From Deltaproteobacteria bacterium (GTDB lineage Bacteria > Desulfobacterota > Deferrisomatia > Deferrisomatales > BM512): a stretch of DNA of 49,988 nucleotides. The DNA lies in the NCBI GenBank assembly GCA_030591565.1, contig JAUVAU010000011.1:1-49988 (forward strand), read 5' to 3'. Below are positions 42,068-49,815 of the stretch, in pieces; position 1 is the stretch's first letter, and every line of letters starts with the position of its first letter. A program made the translations under genes and the position numbers. Below the pieces are notes generated by a model. That model did no database searches and was not told where the DNA came from. It saw only the letters and a program-made list of their open reading frames with translations.

Positions 42068-43462
42068 ATGGAGCGTGTGGATTACAATGACAGCATTGTT
42101 AAGGGCTTTGTAATTTGGAGCCTGGTCTGGGGGGCTGTTACTGTCCTCCTGGGTGTAATCATCTCTTTTCAACTTGTGATGCCCGAACTCAACTTCGGGC
42201 CATATCTGACCTATGGCAGACTAAGGCCGATCCACACCAACGCAGGTATCTTCGGCTGGGGAATCGGGAGCTTTTTCGCCGCCCTCTATTACATCGTCCA
42301 GCGGCTAAGCCGCAGGCGCGTGTGGAGCGATGGGCTGGCGCGCTTTCAGCTCTGGTTTTTCAACGCCACCATAATCGCCGCCGCGGTGACCCTGCTCCTC
42401 GGTTTCAACACCTCCAAGGAATACCACGAGATGGAGTGGCCCGTAGACCTGATGATAGTCATCCTCTGGGTTATCTTCTCGGTCAATGCGTTCATGACGA
42501 TCTGGAAGCGCCGGGAAGAGACGATGTATATCTCACTCTGGTACACGCTTGCGGCGCTTGTGGGTGTGGCGGTGCTCTTCCTGGTCAACGCCGGGGCTGT
42601 GCCGGTCTCGCTATTCAAGTCCTACTCGATTTACGCGGGAACCAACGACGCCAACGTGCAGTGGTGGTATGGTCACAACGCGGTGGCGATGGTCCTTACC
42701 GTGCCTCCGCTGGCGGTCTTCTACTACTTCCTGCCCAAGGCGGCGAATACGCCTATTTACAGCCACCGCCTCTCGATAATCGCCTTCTGGTCGCTGCTCT
42801 TCATGTATCTGTGGACCGGCGCGCACCATCTGCTCTGGACTCCGGTACCCGACTGGGTGGAGACGCTGGCGATGGCCTTCTCCATCATGCTCATTGCGCC
42901 TTCGTGGGGTGTTGTCTTCAACGGATACCTCACCATGAACGGCCAGTGGCACCAGATGCGGGACAACTACCTGATCAAGTTCTTCATCGCCGCCATCACC
43001 TTCTACGGGTTGCAGACCCTCCAGGGGCCGCTCCAGGCGGTGCGTACCTTTTCCGCCTTCATCCACTATACCAACTGGGTGCCCGGCCACATTCACATGG
43101 GCACGATGGGTTGGGTGTCGATGGTGATGTTCGGCGCGATCTACTACATGTATGAAAAGATGTATGGGCGCGAAGTCTACTCCATAAAGATGGCCAATAT
43201 GCATTTCTGGCTGGTCTTTATCGGCCAGACGCTTTTCTCGGTCTCGCTGTGGATAGCCGGCGTGCAGGAGGGGATAATGTGGAAGGCCGTTGGCGCCGAC
43301 GGTTCGCTGACCTTTACCTTTATGGACACGCTGATCTCAATCATGCCCTATTTCTGGATAAGGTCGCTAGGCGGGCTGGTCTACCTCGCCGGAGTCCTCC
43401 TGTTCTTCTACAATATATACAAGACAGCCAGACCCGGTGCGGCTGTGGCCCAGACGGCTTAG
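42068..43462 (+). CDS. ccoN: cbb3-type cytochrome c oxidase subunit I
   Basis: The catalytic subunit of the high-affinity cbb3 oxidase, 464 aa, with about 12 membrane helices. Heme and copper ligands appear in RPIHTNAGIFGWG, WYGHNAVAMV, GAHHLLWTPVPDW and NWVPGHIHMGTMGW. ATG 42068 with GGGAGGAG upstream is chosen over an upstream in-frame start. ccoO is not immediately next: a 282-nt gap holds a tandem repeat and a copy of the dispersed repeat, unusual inside an oxidase operon. Confidence 0.95.
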   Translation: MERVDYNDSIVKGFVIWSLVWGAVTVLLGVIISFQLVMPELNFGPYLTYGRLRPIHTNAGIFGWGIGSFFAALYYIVQRLSRRRVWSDGLARFQLWFFNATIIAAAVTLLLGFNTSKEYHEMEWPVDLMIVILWVIFSVNAFMTIWKRREETMYISLWYTLAALVGVAVLFLVNAGAVPVSLFKSYSIYAGTNDANVQWWYGHNAVAMVLTVPPLAVFYYFLPKAANTPIYSHRLSIIAFWSLLFMYLWTGAHHLLWTPVPDWVETLAMAFSIMLIAPSWGVVFNGYLTMNGQWHQMRDNYLIKFFIAAITFYGLQTLQGPLQAVRTFSAFIHYTNWVPGHIHMGTMGWVSMVMFGAIYYMYEKMYGREVYSIKMANMHFWLVFIGQTLFSVSLWIAGVQEGIMWKAVGADGSLTFTFMDTLISIMPYFWIRSLGGLVYLAGVLLFFYNIYKTARPGAAVAQTA

Positions 43463-43502
43463 GAGGTTGTATAAAAACTCTCCCGAAGCGGGGGGGGTAA
43501 CA

Positions 43503-43542
43503 CTAAACAGGACTAAATCGGGCTAAACAGGGCTAAACCGGA
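43503..43542 (+). repeat. Four 10-bp imperfect tandem repeats
   Basis: Units CTAAACAGGA, CTAAATCGGG, CTAAACAGGG and CTAAACCGGA follow one another from 43503 to 43542. The last unit also pairs with TTTAGCC (43546-43552) to form a small hairpin. The 10-bp period equals about one helical turn, so protein-binding sites on one DNA face are possible. There is no spacer structure, so this is not a CRISPR array. Confidence 0.75.
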
Positions 43543-43576
43543 GATTTTAGCCGATGTCGGGCAACCCTCTAACTAA

Positions 43577-43725
43577 GCCGACGATAAACTGGAAACCCCG
43601 AAGATCCTTCGAGTAGTAGGAAGGGGCTAAAAATGACCGCAGGCATACTGATAGGTATTTCGAGGATCATTTTTCGCCCCTGACAACGTCAATCGGAGGA
43701 TATCCGGGGTTTTTCGACAAGCTCC
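43577..43725 (+). repeat. Dispersed palindromic repeat, copy 2
   Basis: Nearly identical, in opposite orientation, to 10647-10795. It contains terminal inverted repeats and the inner AGGGGCTAAAAATGA / TCATTTTTCGCCCCT pair. It lies between ccoN and ccoO and would be transcribed if the two are in one operon, giving a long hairpin in the mRNA. The high identity at two sites 33 kb apart suggests recent spread or gene conversion. Confidence 0.85.
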
Positions 43726-43744
43726 TTAGGGGAGGATTATAAAT

Positions 43745-44608
43745 ATGTGGGAAAAACGCCCTGTACTGCTTCTGCTGCTCGCGACCGCCGCCATATTGGT
43801 GGGCACCATTGTCACGATGGTGTTGCCGTTTTTCTGGGTCAACACTGAGGCTGACGCCATCGCCGAGGTGACGCCCTATACAGCCCTTGAAAACGAAGGC
43901 CGCGACATCTACGTGAGGGAAGGGTGCAACAACTGCCATTCACAGTTGATCCGTCCGCTTGCGCCAGACGTAAAGCGTTATGGGCCCTACTCGCGTTCAG
44001 GTGAATTCGCCTACGACAGGCCATTCCTCTGGGGGTCTCGCCGTGGGGGACCGGACCTTGCCCGCATCGGTAACAAATACTCGGATGAGTGGCACTACCG
44101 CCATATGGTCGATCCCCGGTCGATGGTGCCCGAGACCAACATGCCCGAGTACTCATGGCTAAATGACGCCAAGGTAGATGCAGCCTTTGCCGTCAGGAAG
44201 ATGGATGTGCTGGGCTTCCCCTACACCCAGGGGGATATAACGGCACTTGAAGGAAAGACCGAGATGGATGCGATGGTGGCTTATCTCCAGAAGCTCGGCA
44301 CCGACCTGCCCCGGACGGGAAAGGCCGCCGACAAGGCCAAGGGGCTGAGAAAGGCTGAAGAGAACCCGCTTGGCGGCGACCCGGCGGCTATAGCCGAGGG
44401 TAAGGATGTCTACGCCGGGAACTGCGCGGGTTGTCACGGAGCGGATCGCGGGGGCAATATCGGCCCCGAACTTGCCCCCGGCGACTTTGAGGACGATGAG
44501 TTGTTCGATACCATCGCGGATGGCTTGCCCGATGACGGCATGCCCGGCTTTTCAAGGCTTGGACGCGACCGCATCTGGAAGCTGGTCGCCTTCCTGCAGG
44601 CCGAGTAG
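43745..44608 (+). CDS. ccoO: cbb3 oxidase subunit II (CcoO) fused to an extra cytochrome c domain
   Basis: The first 200 or so residues are CcoO: an N-terminal membrane anchor (7-30), heme c site Cys61-Asn-Asn-Cys64-His65 in REGCNNCHSQLIRP, WGSRRGGPDLARIG, and VPETNMPEY with the Met ligand. The remaining part is a second class I cytochrome c domain with Cys227-Ala-Gly-Cys230-His231 and DDGMPGF holding the second Met. Usual CcoO ends before this, and the di-heme CcoP is a separate gene; no such gene is found here. The protein probably combines CcoO with one CcoP-like heme domain. AGGGGAGG is upstream of the ATG. ccoQ begins 3 nt after. Confidence 0.9.
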   Translation: MWEKRPVLLLLLATAAILVGTIVTMVLPFFWVNTEADAIAEVTPYTALENEGRDIYVREGCNNCHSQLIRPLAPDVKRYGPYSRSGEFAYDRPFLWGSRRGGPDLARIGNKYSDEWHYRHMVDPRSMVPETNMPEYSWLNDAKVDAAFAVRKMDVLGFPYTQGDITALEGKTEMDAMVAYLQKLGTDLPRTGKAADKAKGLRKAEENPLGGDPAAIAEGKDVYAGNCAGCHGADRGGNIGPELAPGDFEDDELFDTIADGLPDDGMPGFSRLGRDRIWKLVAFLQAE

Positions 44609-44611
44609 CAG

Positions 44612-44761
44612 ATGGACTGGAAAGCGGTACTATACATAGGGACCACGGTCGTCATGTTCGCGATCTTTGCGGCGATCGTCATACGTACCTACAAAAAGGG
44701 GCGCAAGGAGTCGGGCGAGAAGGCGAAGTACCGCATGATGGATGATGATGATGAAAAATAG
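44612..44761 (+). CDS. ccoQ: Small CcoQ/FixQ-like membrane protein
   Basis: A 49-aa protein with one membrane helix (VLYIGTTVVMFAIFAAIVI) and a charged tail ending in a run of Asp (MMDDDDEK). Size, single helix and position in the cco cluster fit CcoQ, which stabilises the oxidase. The sequence itself is too short to prove this. It follows ccoO by 3 nt. Confidence 0.75.
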   Translation: MDWKAVLYIGTTVVMFAIFAAIVIRTYKKGRKESGEKAKYRMMDDDDEK

Positions 44762-44797
44762 CTCTGGCCAGGAGCGATTCAAGGGAGGAATGACATT

Positions 44798-45004
44798 ATG
44801 ACCGATGCCATGAAAGGCGACGAGTCGAATATCGACCCCACCCAGACCTATCAGCAAGACGGTACGCCGCTGTTCATTACGTTGCTGTTCTGGGCGCTCA
44901 TCATCTGGGGGGTGGCCTATTCGGCGTACTTCCTTGCGATTGATTTCGATTCCGAGGCCCTGTTCGATAAACGATCATCCCAGCAAGTGGAGATGAAAAA
45001 GTAA
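44798..45004 (+). CDS. Single-helix protein resembling the CcoP membrane anchor
   Basis: A 68-aa protein with one membrane segment (TPLFITLLFWALIIWGVAYSAYFLA, roughly residues 23-47) and no CxxCH motif. The D-G-TPLF ... W---YSAYFLA pattern recalls the N-terminal anchor of CcoP/FixP (the FixP_N region), but the two cytochrome c domains are missing. With the extra heme domain on CcoO, this may be a split CcoP. AGGGAGG precedes the ATG. CcoH-like helper is an alternative. Confidence 0.6.
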   Translation: MTDAMKGDESNIDPTQTYQQDGTPLFITLLFWALIIWGVAYSAYFLAIDFDSEALFDKRSSQQVEMKK

Positions 45005-45064
45005 AGAGACCTCGTCCGGGACCGGGTCGGTTAGCGGTTCTTCGCTCCCTGGCGTTTCATTGGG

Positions 45065-45088
45065 ACGGCAGGCAAATTGCCGTTTTTT
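45065..45088 (+). terminator. Intrinsic terminator between structural and assembly cco genes
   Basis: ACGGCA (45065-45070) pairs with TGCCGT (45078-45083) around GGCAAAT, followed by a T run. It ends the ccoN-O-Q-anchor transcript before ccoG. Confidence 0.85.
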
Positions 45089-45106
45089 ATGGGCTGTCTC
45101 TAATAT
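45077..45106 (+). promoter_or_regulatory. Possible promoter of the ccoG operon
   Basis: TTGCCG (45077-45082), an 18-nt spacer, then TAATAT (45101-45106). The ATG of ccoG is only 12 nt after the -10 box and no Shine-Dalgarno sequence lies before it, so the mRNA may be leaderless. Evidence is modest: the -35 overlaps the terminator stem. Confidence 0.35.
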
Positions 45107-45117
45107 AGACTATGTAA

Positions 45118-46323
45118 ATGCTGCAACTAATCTCAATCCGCCCAGACAAGTGGCGACTACTTGTCCAGCTCCTCCTCACAGCCGCTTACGCGGCCATACC
45201 ATTCATCACCCTTCATGATTCCCCACTTATCCGTTTCGACTTCGCTGCGGGTGTAATCCACCTGGTGGGTACCTCATTTCGGGTGGAGGGATTGATCCTC
45301 CTCTTTCTCGCGCTGATCTTCTCGCTCTTCACGCTCCTCTGGCTGAGCGCCTCGCTCGGAAGGCTCTGGTGTGGCTGGGGCTGCCCCCAATCGGTGCTCT
45401 CCGATTTTTTTTCCTGGCTTGAGAAAAGAGTGGATTCGGTTTTTCTTCGCCATTTGATAGGGGGTCTTGTTGCGGCGATCTTTTCCGCCGCGACCATGCT
45501 CTACTTCATCGCGCCCCGGACATTTTTCAATGTCGAATACCTGACAAACCTCTCCTTGGGTACGGCGATATTCGCCCTTATCTGGCTTGTCCTCTATCTG
45601 GATATGGCGTTTTTAGGCCGCGTGTTTTGCAGGCTGATCTGCCCCTACGGCAAGTTTTTGAGCATCGTGGGCGATGAAGAGAGCCTGACCGTGGAGATGA
45701 AGCCGGAGCTGGCCGAATTGTGCATCGAGTGCGGCGCGTGCGCCAGGGTTTGCCCCATGGAGTTGAACGTGCGCGAGGGCGCGGGGGGCGACTGCATACG
45801 GTGCGGCAGGTGTATAAGCGCCTGCGCCGGTGTGATGGCGGGCAGGGGGAACCCCTCGCTTATAGGTTATAGTGCCGGTGGCGCTGGGACGGTGCGGATG
45901 TTGTTTGGCGGCGCACGCTGGCCGCTCCTCACGGCGGCGCTGGTGGCGGGGGCGGCCTTTATCTGGTTCGCCTCCAACCCGGTGGAGACTGCGCTTCAGG
46001 TGAGGGTGCACCAGACAAGCGTGGTCAAGCAACTCGACGGTGGCCGGGTGGCGGTCTTTCTGGTGGGGACCGCTGTCAATTACAGTAATGCTCAGGTTGC
46101 CTATACCCTTGAGCTGGAAGAGTCCGAGATGGTTGAAGTGAAGGGATTGCCCGAGGCCATAGTGGTGGAGCCGGAGAGCCGCGAGAGGTTCAACTTCGTC
46201 GTGGTTATAGACCTGGAGATGGCCGGGACGCCGACACCATTGAACTTCTCGCTAAATTCAAGCGGCGAAAAAACCGGCGCGACGACCCGGTTGTCGCTGC
46301 CCCCCGTGGCGGATAAAAAATGA
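45118..46323 (+). CDS. ccoG: cbb3 oxidase accessory ferredoxin-like protein CcoG
   Basis: A 401-aa polytopic protein (about five membrane helices) with RLWCGWGCPQSV and FCRLICPYGKF cysteine motifs in the membrane part and two ferredoxin clusters, CIECGACARVCP and CIRCGRCISAC. The C-terminal periplasmic immunoglobulin-like part follows. CcoG is implicated in copper reduction for oxidase assembly. It is shorter than the common 470-aa form, lacking part of the N-terminal tail. Its stop overlaps ccoI by 4 nt. Confidence 0.92.
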   Translation: MLQLISIRPDKWRLLVQLLLTAAYAAIPFITLHDSPLIRFDFAAGVIHLVGTSFRVEGLILLFLALIFSLFTLLWLSASLGRLWCGWGCPQSVLSDFFSWLEKRVDSVFLRHLIGGLVAAIFSAATMLYFIAPRTFFNVEYLTNLSLGTAIFALIWLVLYLDMAFLGRVFCRLICPYGKFLSIVGDEESLTVEMKPELAELCIECGACARVCPMELNVREGAGGDCIRCGRCISACAGVMAGRGNPSLIGYSAGGAGTVRMLFGGARWPLLTAALVAGAAFIWFASNPVETALQVRVHQTSVVKQLDGGRVAVFLVGTAVNYSNAQVAYTLELEESEMVEVKGLPEAIVVEPESRERFNFVVVIDLEMAGTPTPLNFSLNSSGEKTGATTRLSLPPVADKK

Positions 46324-48779
46324 CGATGACGCCCCCCAAAAGCCCCGATTCCGGCAAGGAGGCGAAGCGCTGTGTGCACTGCATGCTCGTCATTCCTCCC
46401 GGCGATCTCGTCGTCAGCGAATATGAGGGCGAGGAGTTGGAGTTTTGCTGCAACGGGTGCGTGATCGCCTACAAGATCATACACGGTGCGGGGCTGGCGG
46501 ATTTTTACACGAAGCGCAAATGGACAGAGCCGGGGACGCCCAGCGGCGTCTTTGAGCAGCGCTATGACGACGAGTACCTGAAGAAGTTCCTCTTCGATAC
46601 GCCGGAGGGCAAGGAGCTTGCGCTGCTGGTTGACGGTGTGCGCTGCGCCTCCTGCGTGTGGGTGATAGAGAAGATCCTCTCGACCACCGCCGGTATAAAG
46701 CGCGCACGGCTGAGCTACTCCTCCCACCTCCTTTCCGTCACCTTCGACCCCGAGCAGATAACCGGGGCAGAGGTGGTGGCGACGGTGTGCAGCCTGGGTT
46801 ATCTGGCGCGCCCCTACACGGCCACGGCGGCTGAGGAGATAGAGAAGAAGAACAACCGCTCCCTGATGGTGCGCTTCGGTACGGCGGCGTTTTTGTCGAT
46901 GCAGCTCATGGGTTTTTCCATCGCGCTCTACAGCGGGGAATTCCACGGGATCGACCCCGAATCACGCATCTACCTGCAATGGGCCGCCTTCGCGGTGGCG
47001 ACGCCGGTGGTCTTCTACTGCGGCTGGCCTTTCATCTCCGGCGGGGTGCGTGCCATACGCAACCGCGCACCCGATATGGATCTGCTCATCGCGCTGGGGG
47101 TGGGGGCTTCCTACGGCTACTCGGTCTTTTCACTCTTCACCGGCGGCGAGGTCTACTTTGACTCCTCGGCGATGATCGTCACCTTCCTGCTTGTGGGCAG
47201 GCTCTTTGAGAATCTGGCGCGTCGGCGTGCTGTGGCCGGTGTACACCGGCTTATGGGGTTGGCCCCGGATACAGCACACCGGGTCGAAGCTACAGGGGAT
47301 GGAGAGGTTGCGACGGTGGATGTGGCGAGCGGCGATTTGGCGCGGGACGATCTGATTCGTGTTTTACCCGGAGAGCGTTTTCCCGCCGATGGTGTGGTGG
47401 AGGTGGGCGGGACCGAAGTTGACGAAGCGGTGGTGACCGGCGAACCCTTTCCCGTCATGCGCACCGTTGGGGACGCGGTTACCTCCGGCACGATGAACCT
47501 TACCACCGCTGTGGATGTGCGGGTTACCGGCGCGGGGGCCGACTCATTCATCTCCCGCATGGCGCGGCTGGTGGAGGGCGCACAGACGAGAAAACCCCCG
47601 GTGCAGCGGCTGGCCGACAGGGTCTCGGCTTTTTTCGTCCCACTGGTCCTCGCCATCGCAACGTCCACTTTTATCGGCTGGCTGGCGATGGGAGCGGAGA
47701 CCTCCCAGGCGCTCTTGAACGCCGTGTCGGTGCTGGTGGTGGCGTGTCCCTGCGCGCTTGGGCTGGCGACCCCCACTGCCATAGTCGTCTCCACCGGCAG
47801 GGCGGCCTCGCGGGGCATCCTCTTTCGCGGAGGAGACGTGCTTGAGCGGCTGGGGAAGGTGACCCGCGCCTCTTTTGACAAGACGGGGACACTCACCCTT
47901 GGCAAACCCGATGTGATGGGGGTGGACACGGTGGAGGGGTTCACCTCCCAGGAGGTGGTAAGGATCGCCGCCATCGCCGAGGCCGGTTCGCGTCACCCCG
48001 TCGCCAGGGCGATAAGCCAGGAGGCTGGCAGGATGGGGGTCGCGGTCGGTGGAAGCGGAGGTGGGGCCGAGAATATTCCCGGGCGCGGTGTGCGCATCGC
48101 CACCCCTGAAGGCGAGATAAAGGTGGGGAGCAGGGACTTCGTGGGCCAAGCGGGTGTTGACGTTCCGGCTTGGCAGGGCAATGAAACCCAGCTGCAGGCG
48201 TGGGTGGCGAAGGACTCCGTTGTCATGGGGCGCATAAGGCTTGAAGATAAGCTGCGGCCGGAGGCGGTGAGCGCCATCTCCGAGCTCAAGGGTCTTGGCC
48301 TCCCCACGGCGATACTGACCGGCGACAGCGAGGCTGCCGGTGCGCTGATAGGGGAGACCCTGGGTGTGGATGAAGTACACGCAAGGCTTGACCCTGAGGG
48401 CAAGTCCCGCATCATCGGCGAGGAGCAGGAGCGGGGCGAAAGGGTGCTGATGGTCGGTGACGGTATAAACGACGCCGTGGCGTTGGGCGCTTCAACAGTG
48501 GGCTGCGCCATAGGAGGGGCCACCGACGTGGCGCTGGAGACGGCGGACCTCATCATGGTGCGCCCCGATCTGGGGAGAATCCCCGAGGCGATCATATTGT
48601 CGCGCCGTACCTTGAGGGTTATAAGGCAGAACCTGGGCTGGGCTTTCGTCTACAATGTGACGACGCTCTTTCTGGCGGTGGCGGGCAAGCTCGCCCCCAT
48701 ACATGCGGCGGCGGCGATGGCTTTGAGTTCAATCTGCGTGGTCGGCAACTCGCTCAGGTTGGCAGGGAAAAAGGTGTGA
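46320..48779 (+). CDS. ccoI: Cu-transporting P-type ATPase for oxidase assembly
   Basis: An 819-aa P1B ATPase. It has an N-terminal Cys-rich domain (CVHCML, CCNGC), an HMA domain with VRCASC, eight membrane helices, CPC in VVACPCALGLATPTA, DKTGTLT phosphorylation loop, and the nucleotide-binding GDGINDAVAL hinge. The order with ccoG and ccoS identifies it as CcoI/FixI (CopA2 type), which supplies Cu for the CuB site. The ATG overlaps the ccoG stop. Confidence 0.94.
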   Translation: MTMTPPKSPDSGKEAKRCVHCMLVIPPGDLVVSEYEGEELEFCCNGCVIAYKIIHGAGLADFYTKRKWTEPGTPSGVFEQRYDDEYLKKFLFDTPEGKELALLVDGVRCASCVWVIEKILSTTAGIKRARLSYSSHLLSVTFDPEQITGAEVVATVCSLGYLARPYTATAAEEIEKKNNRSLMVRFGTAAFLSMQLMGFSIALYSGEFHGIDPESRIYLQWAAFAVATPVVFYCGWPFISGGVRAIRNRAPDMDLLIALGVGASYGYSVFSLFTGGEVYFDSSAMIVTFLLVGRLFENLARRRAVAGVHRLMGLAPDTAHRVEATGDGEVATVDVASGDLARDDLIRVLPGERFPADGVVEVGGTEVDEAVVTGEPFPVMRTVGDAVTSGTMNLTTAVDVRVTGAGADSFISRMARLVEGAQTRKPPVQRLADRVSAFFVPLVLAIATSTFIGWLAMGAETSQALLNAVSVLVVACPCALGLATPTAIVVSTGRAASRGILFRGGDVLERLGKVTRASFDKTGTLTLGKPDVMGVDTVEGFTSQEVVRIAAIAEAGSRHPVARAISQEAGRMGVAVGGSGGGAENIPGRGVRIATPEGEIKVGSRDFVGQAGVDVPAWQGNETQLQAWVAKDSVVMGRIRLEDKLRPEAVSAISELKGLGLPTAILTGDSEAAGALIGETLGVDEVHARLDPEGKSRIIGEEQERGERVLMVGDGINDAVALGASTVGCAIGGATDVALETADLIMVRPDLGRIPEAIILSRRTLRVIRQNLGWAFVYNVTTLFLAVAGKLAPIHAAAAMALSSICVVGNSLRLAGKKV

Positions 48780-48780
48780 T

Positions 48781-48984
48781 ATGTGGAAATCAATGACGGC
48801 GCTCATCGTGCTCTCGCTCTGTCTGGGAACGGCGGCGTGGCTGGTCTTTATCTTCGCCTCGAAAAAGGGCAAATTCGACGATCTGGAGGACGCCAAGTAC
48901 CGGATGCTCGAAGATGACGACAAGCCTCTTCCCCCTGATGGTGACAGCTACAATGACGGCGACGAAACGGAGAATGGAAAATGA
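48781..48984 (+). CDS. ccoS: cbb3 oxidase assembly protein CcoS
   Basis: A 67-aa single-helix protein starting MWKSMTALIVLSLCLG, followed by GKFDDLEDAKYRMLEDD, the D-LE-PK/Y-R-L-DD motif common to CcoS. It starts one base after ccoI and overlaps the next gene by 4 nt. CcoS is needed for heme/Cu insertion into CcoN. Confidence 0.88.
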   Translation: MWKSMTALIVLSLCLGTAAWLVFIFASKKGKFDDLEDAKYRMLEDDDKPLPPDGDSYNDGDETENGK

Positions 48985-49709
48985 TAGACACTGCGCATTT
49001 TACAGCTGGCCTTGTGACGGGCTTTTTGGGCTCGGCCCATTGCGTGGGGATGTGCGGCCCGCTGGTGGCGGCCCTCTCCATGGCGGGGCAGGTGAAAAGA
49101 GGGATATTTTTCCATCTCCTCTACAACCTTGGGCGCACCGCAACCTACGTCGCGCTCGGCGCGGTGACGGGGCTCGCAGGCTCCATGCTCTTCATCCAGA
49201 GCGACCTTGCCATGGTGACGCGGGGGCTGTTGATCTTCACCGACCTGCTCGTCATCGCGGCGGGGCTGAGCGTGTTGGGGCTCTTTGGAAAATTCAAAAT
49301 CTTCCGCCTGAAAGGTGAGGGGTTTGTAAAGCCGCTCACCATGGTCGCGGCCAAGGCTGGGGGTTACAACTCGCCGCTGGTTGGCTTTCCTGTTGGTGTT
49401 ATCTTTGGCTTCATCCCCTGCGGCTTCACCTACGCGATGCTGATGCTGGCGGCGCAATCCGCCGATGTGGGCAAGGGTGCGCTGACCATGTTGGGGTTCG
49501 GCCTCGGCACCGCGCCCGTACTTTTTGTCTCGGGAAGCGTGGCGCATCTCTTTCGCGGCAAGGCGGGCCACTGGATGATAAAGCTCGCCGGTATACTCAT
49601 CGCCGCTATTGGCTTTTACCACCTCTACCGCCACCTCATGCCGCTCTTTACCTCAGCCGAGGCCGACTGCTGCTCATCCCTCTTTCACTCTTTTACCTGC
49701 ATGGGTTGA
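48981..49709 (+). CDS. SafE/DsbD-like membrane protein of the cbb3 assembly operon
   Basis: A 242-aa protein with about six membrane helices. Key motifs: GSAHCVGMCGP near the N-terminus and GFIPCGFTYAM in the second half, the two Cys-Pro/Gly repeats of the UreH/SafE and DsbD_2 family. Such genes commonly lie after ccoS and may handle copper or thiol transfer. The Cys-rich tail (DCCSSLFHSFTC) may bind metal. The ATG overlaps the ccoS stop. Confidence 0.85.
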   Translation: MIDTAHFTAGLVTGFLGSAHCVGMCGPLVAALSMAGQVKRGIFFHLLYNLGRTATYVALGAVTGLAGSMLFIQSDLAMVTRGLLIFTDLLVIAAGLSVLGLFGKFKIFRLKGEGFVKPLTMVAAKAGGYNSPLVGFPVGVIFGFIPCGFTYAMLMLAAQSADVGKGALTMLGFGLGTAPVLFVSGSVAHLFRGKAGHWMIKLAGILIAAIGFYHLYRHLMPLFTSAEADCCSSLFHSFTCMG

Positions 49710-49740
49710 AAAATTTACACCACTTCTGCCAGGGGCTGAC

Positions 49741-49768
49741 TTGCTTATCGGTGTTTTTCCAATATATT
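49741..49768 (+). promoter_or_regulatory. Possible promoter upstream of the terminal lipoprotein gene
   Basis: TTGCTT (49741-49746), 16-nt spacer, TATATT (49763-49768). The -10 box matches 5 of 6; the -35 is weak. The ATG lies 47 nt downstream. Confidence 0.35.
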
Positions 49769-49815
49769 CGTTGGCAGGTCATTAATTTTATTTACCCTCT
49801 ACGAAGTGAGACTCC

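Noticed and set aside
43503-43552. CRISPR-like array
   Set aside because: Units are only 10 bp, contiguous, imperfect and without spacers; no cas genes are present.
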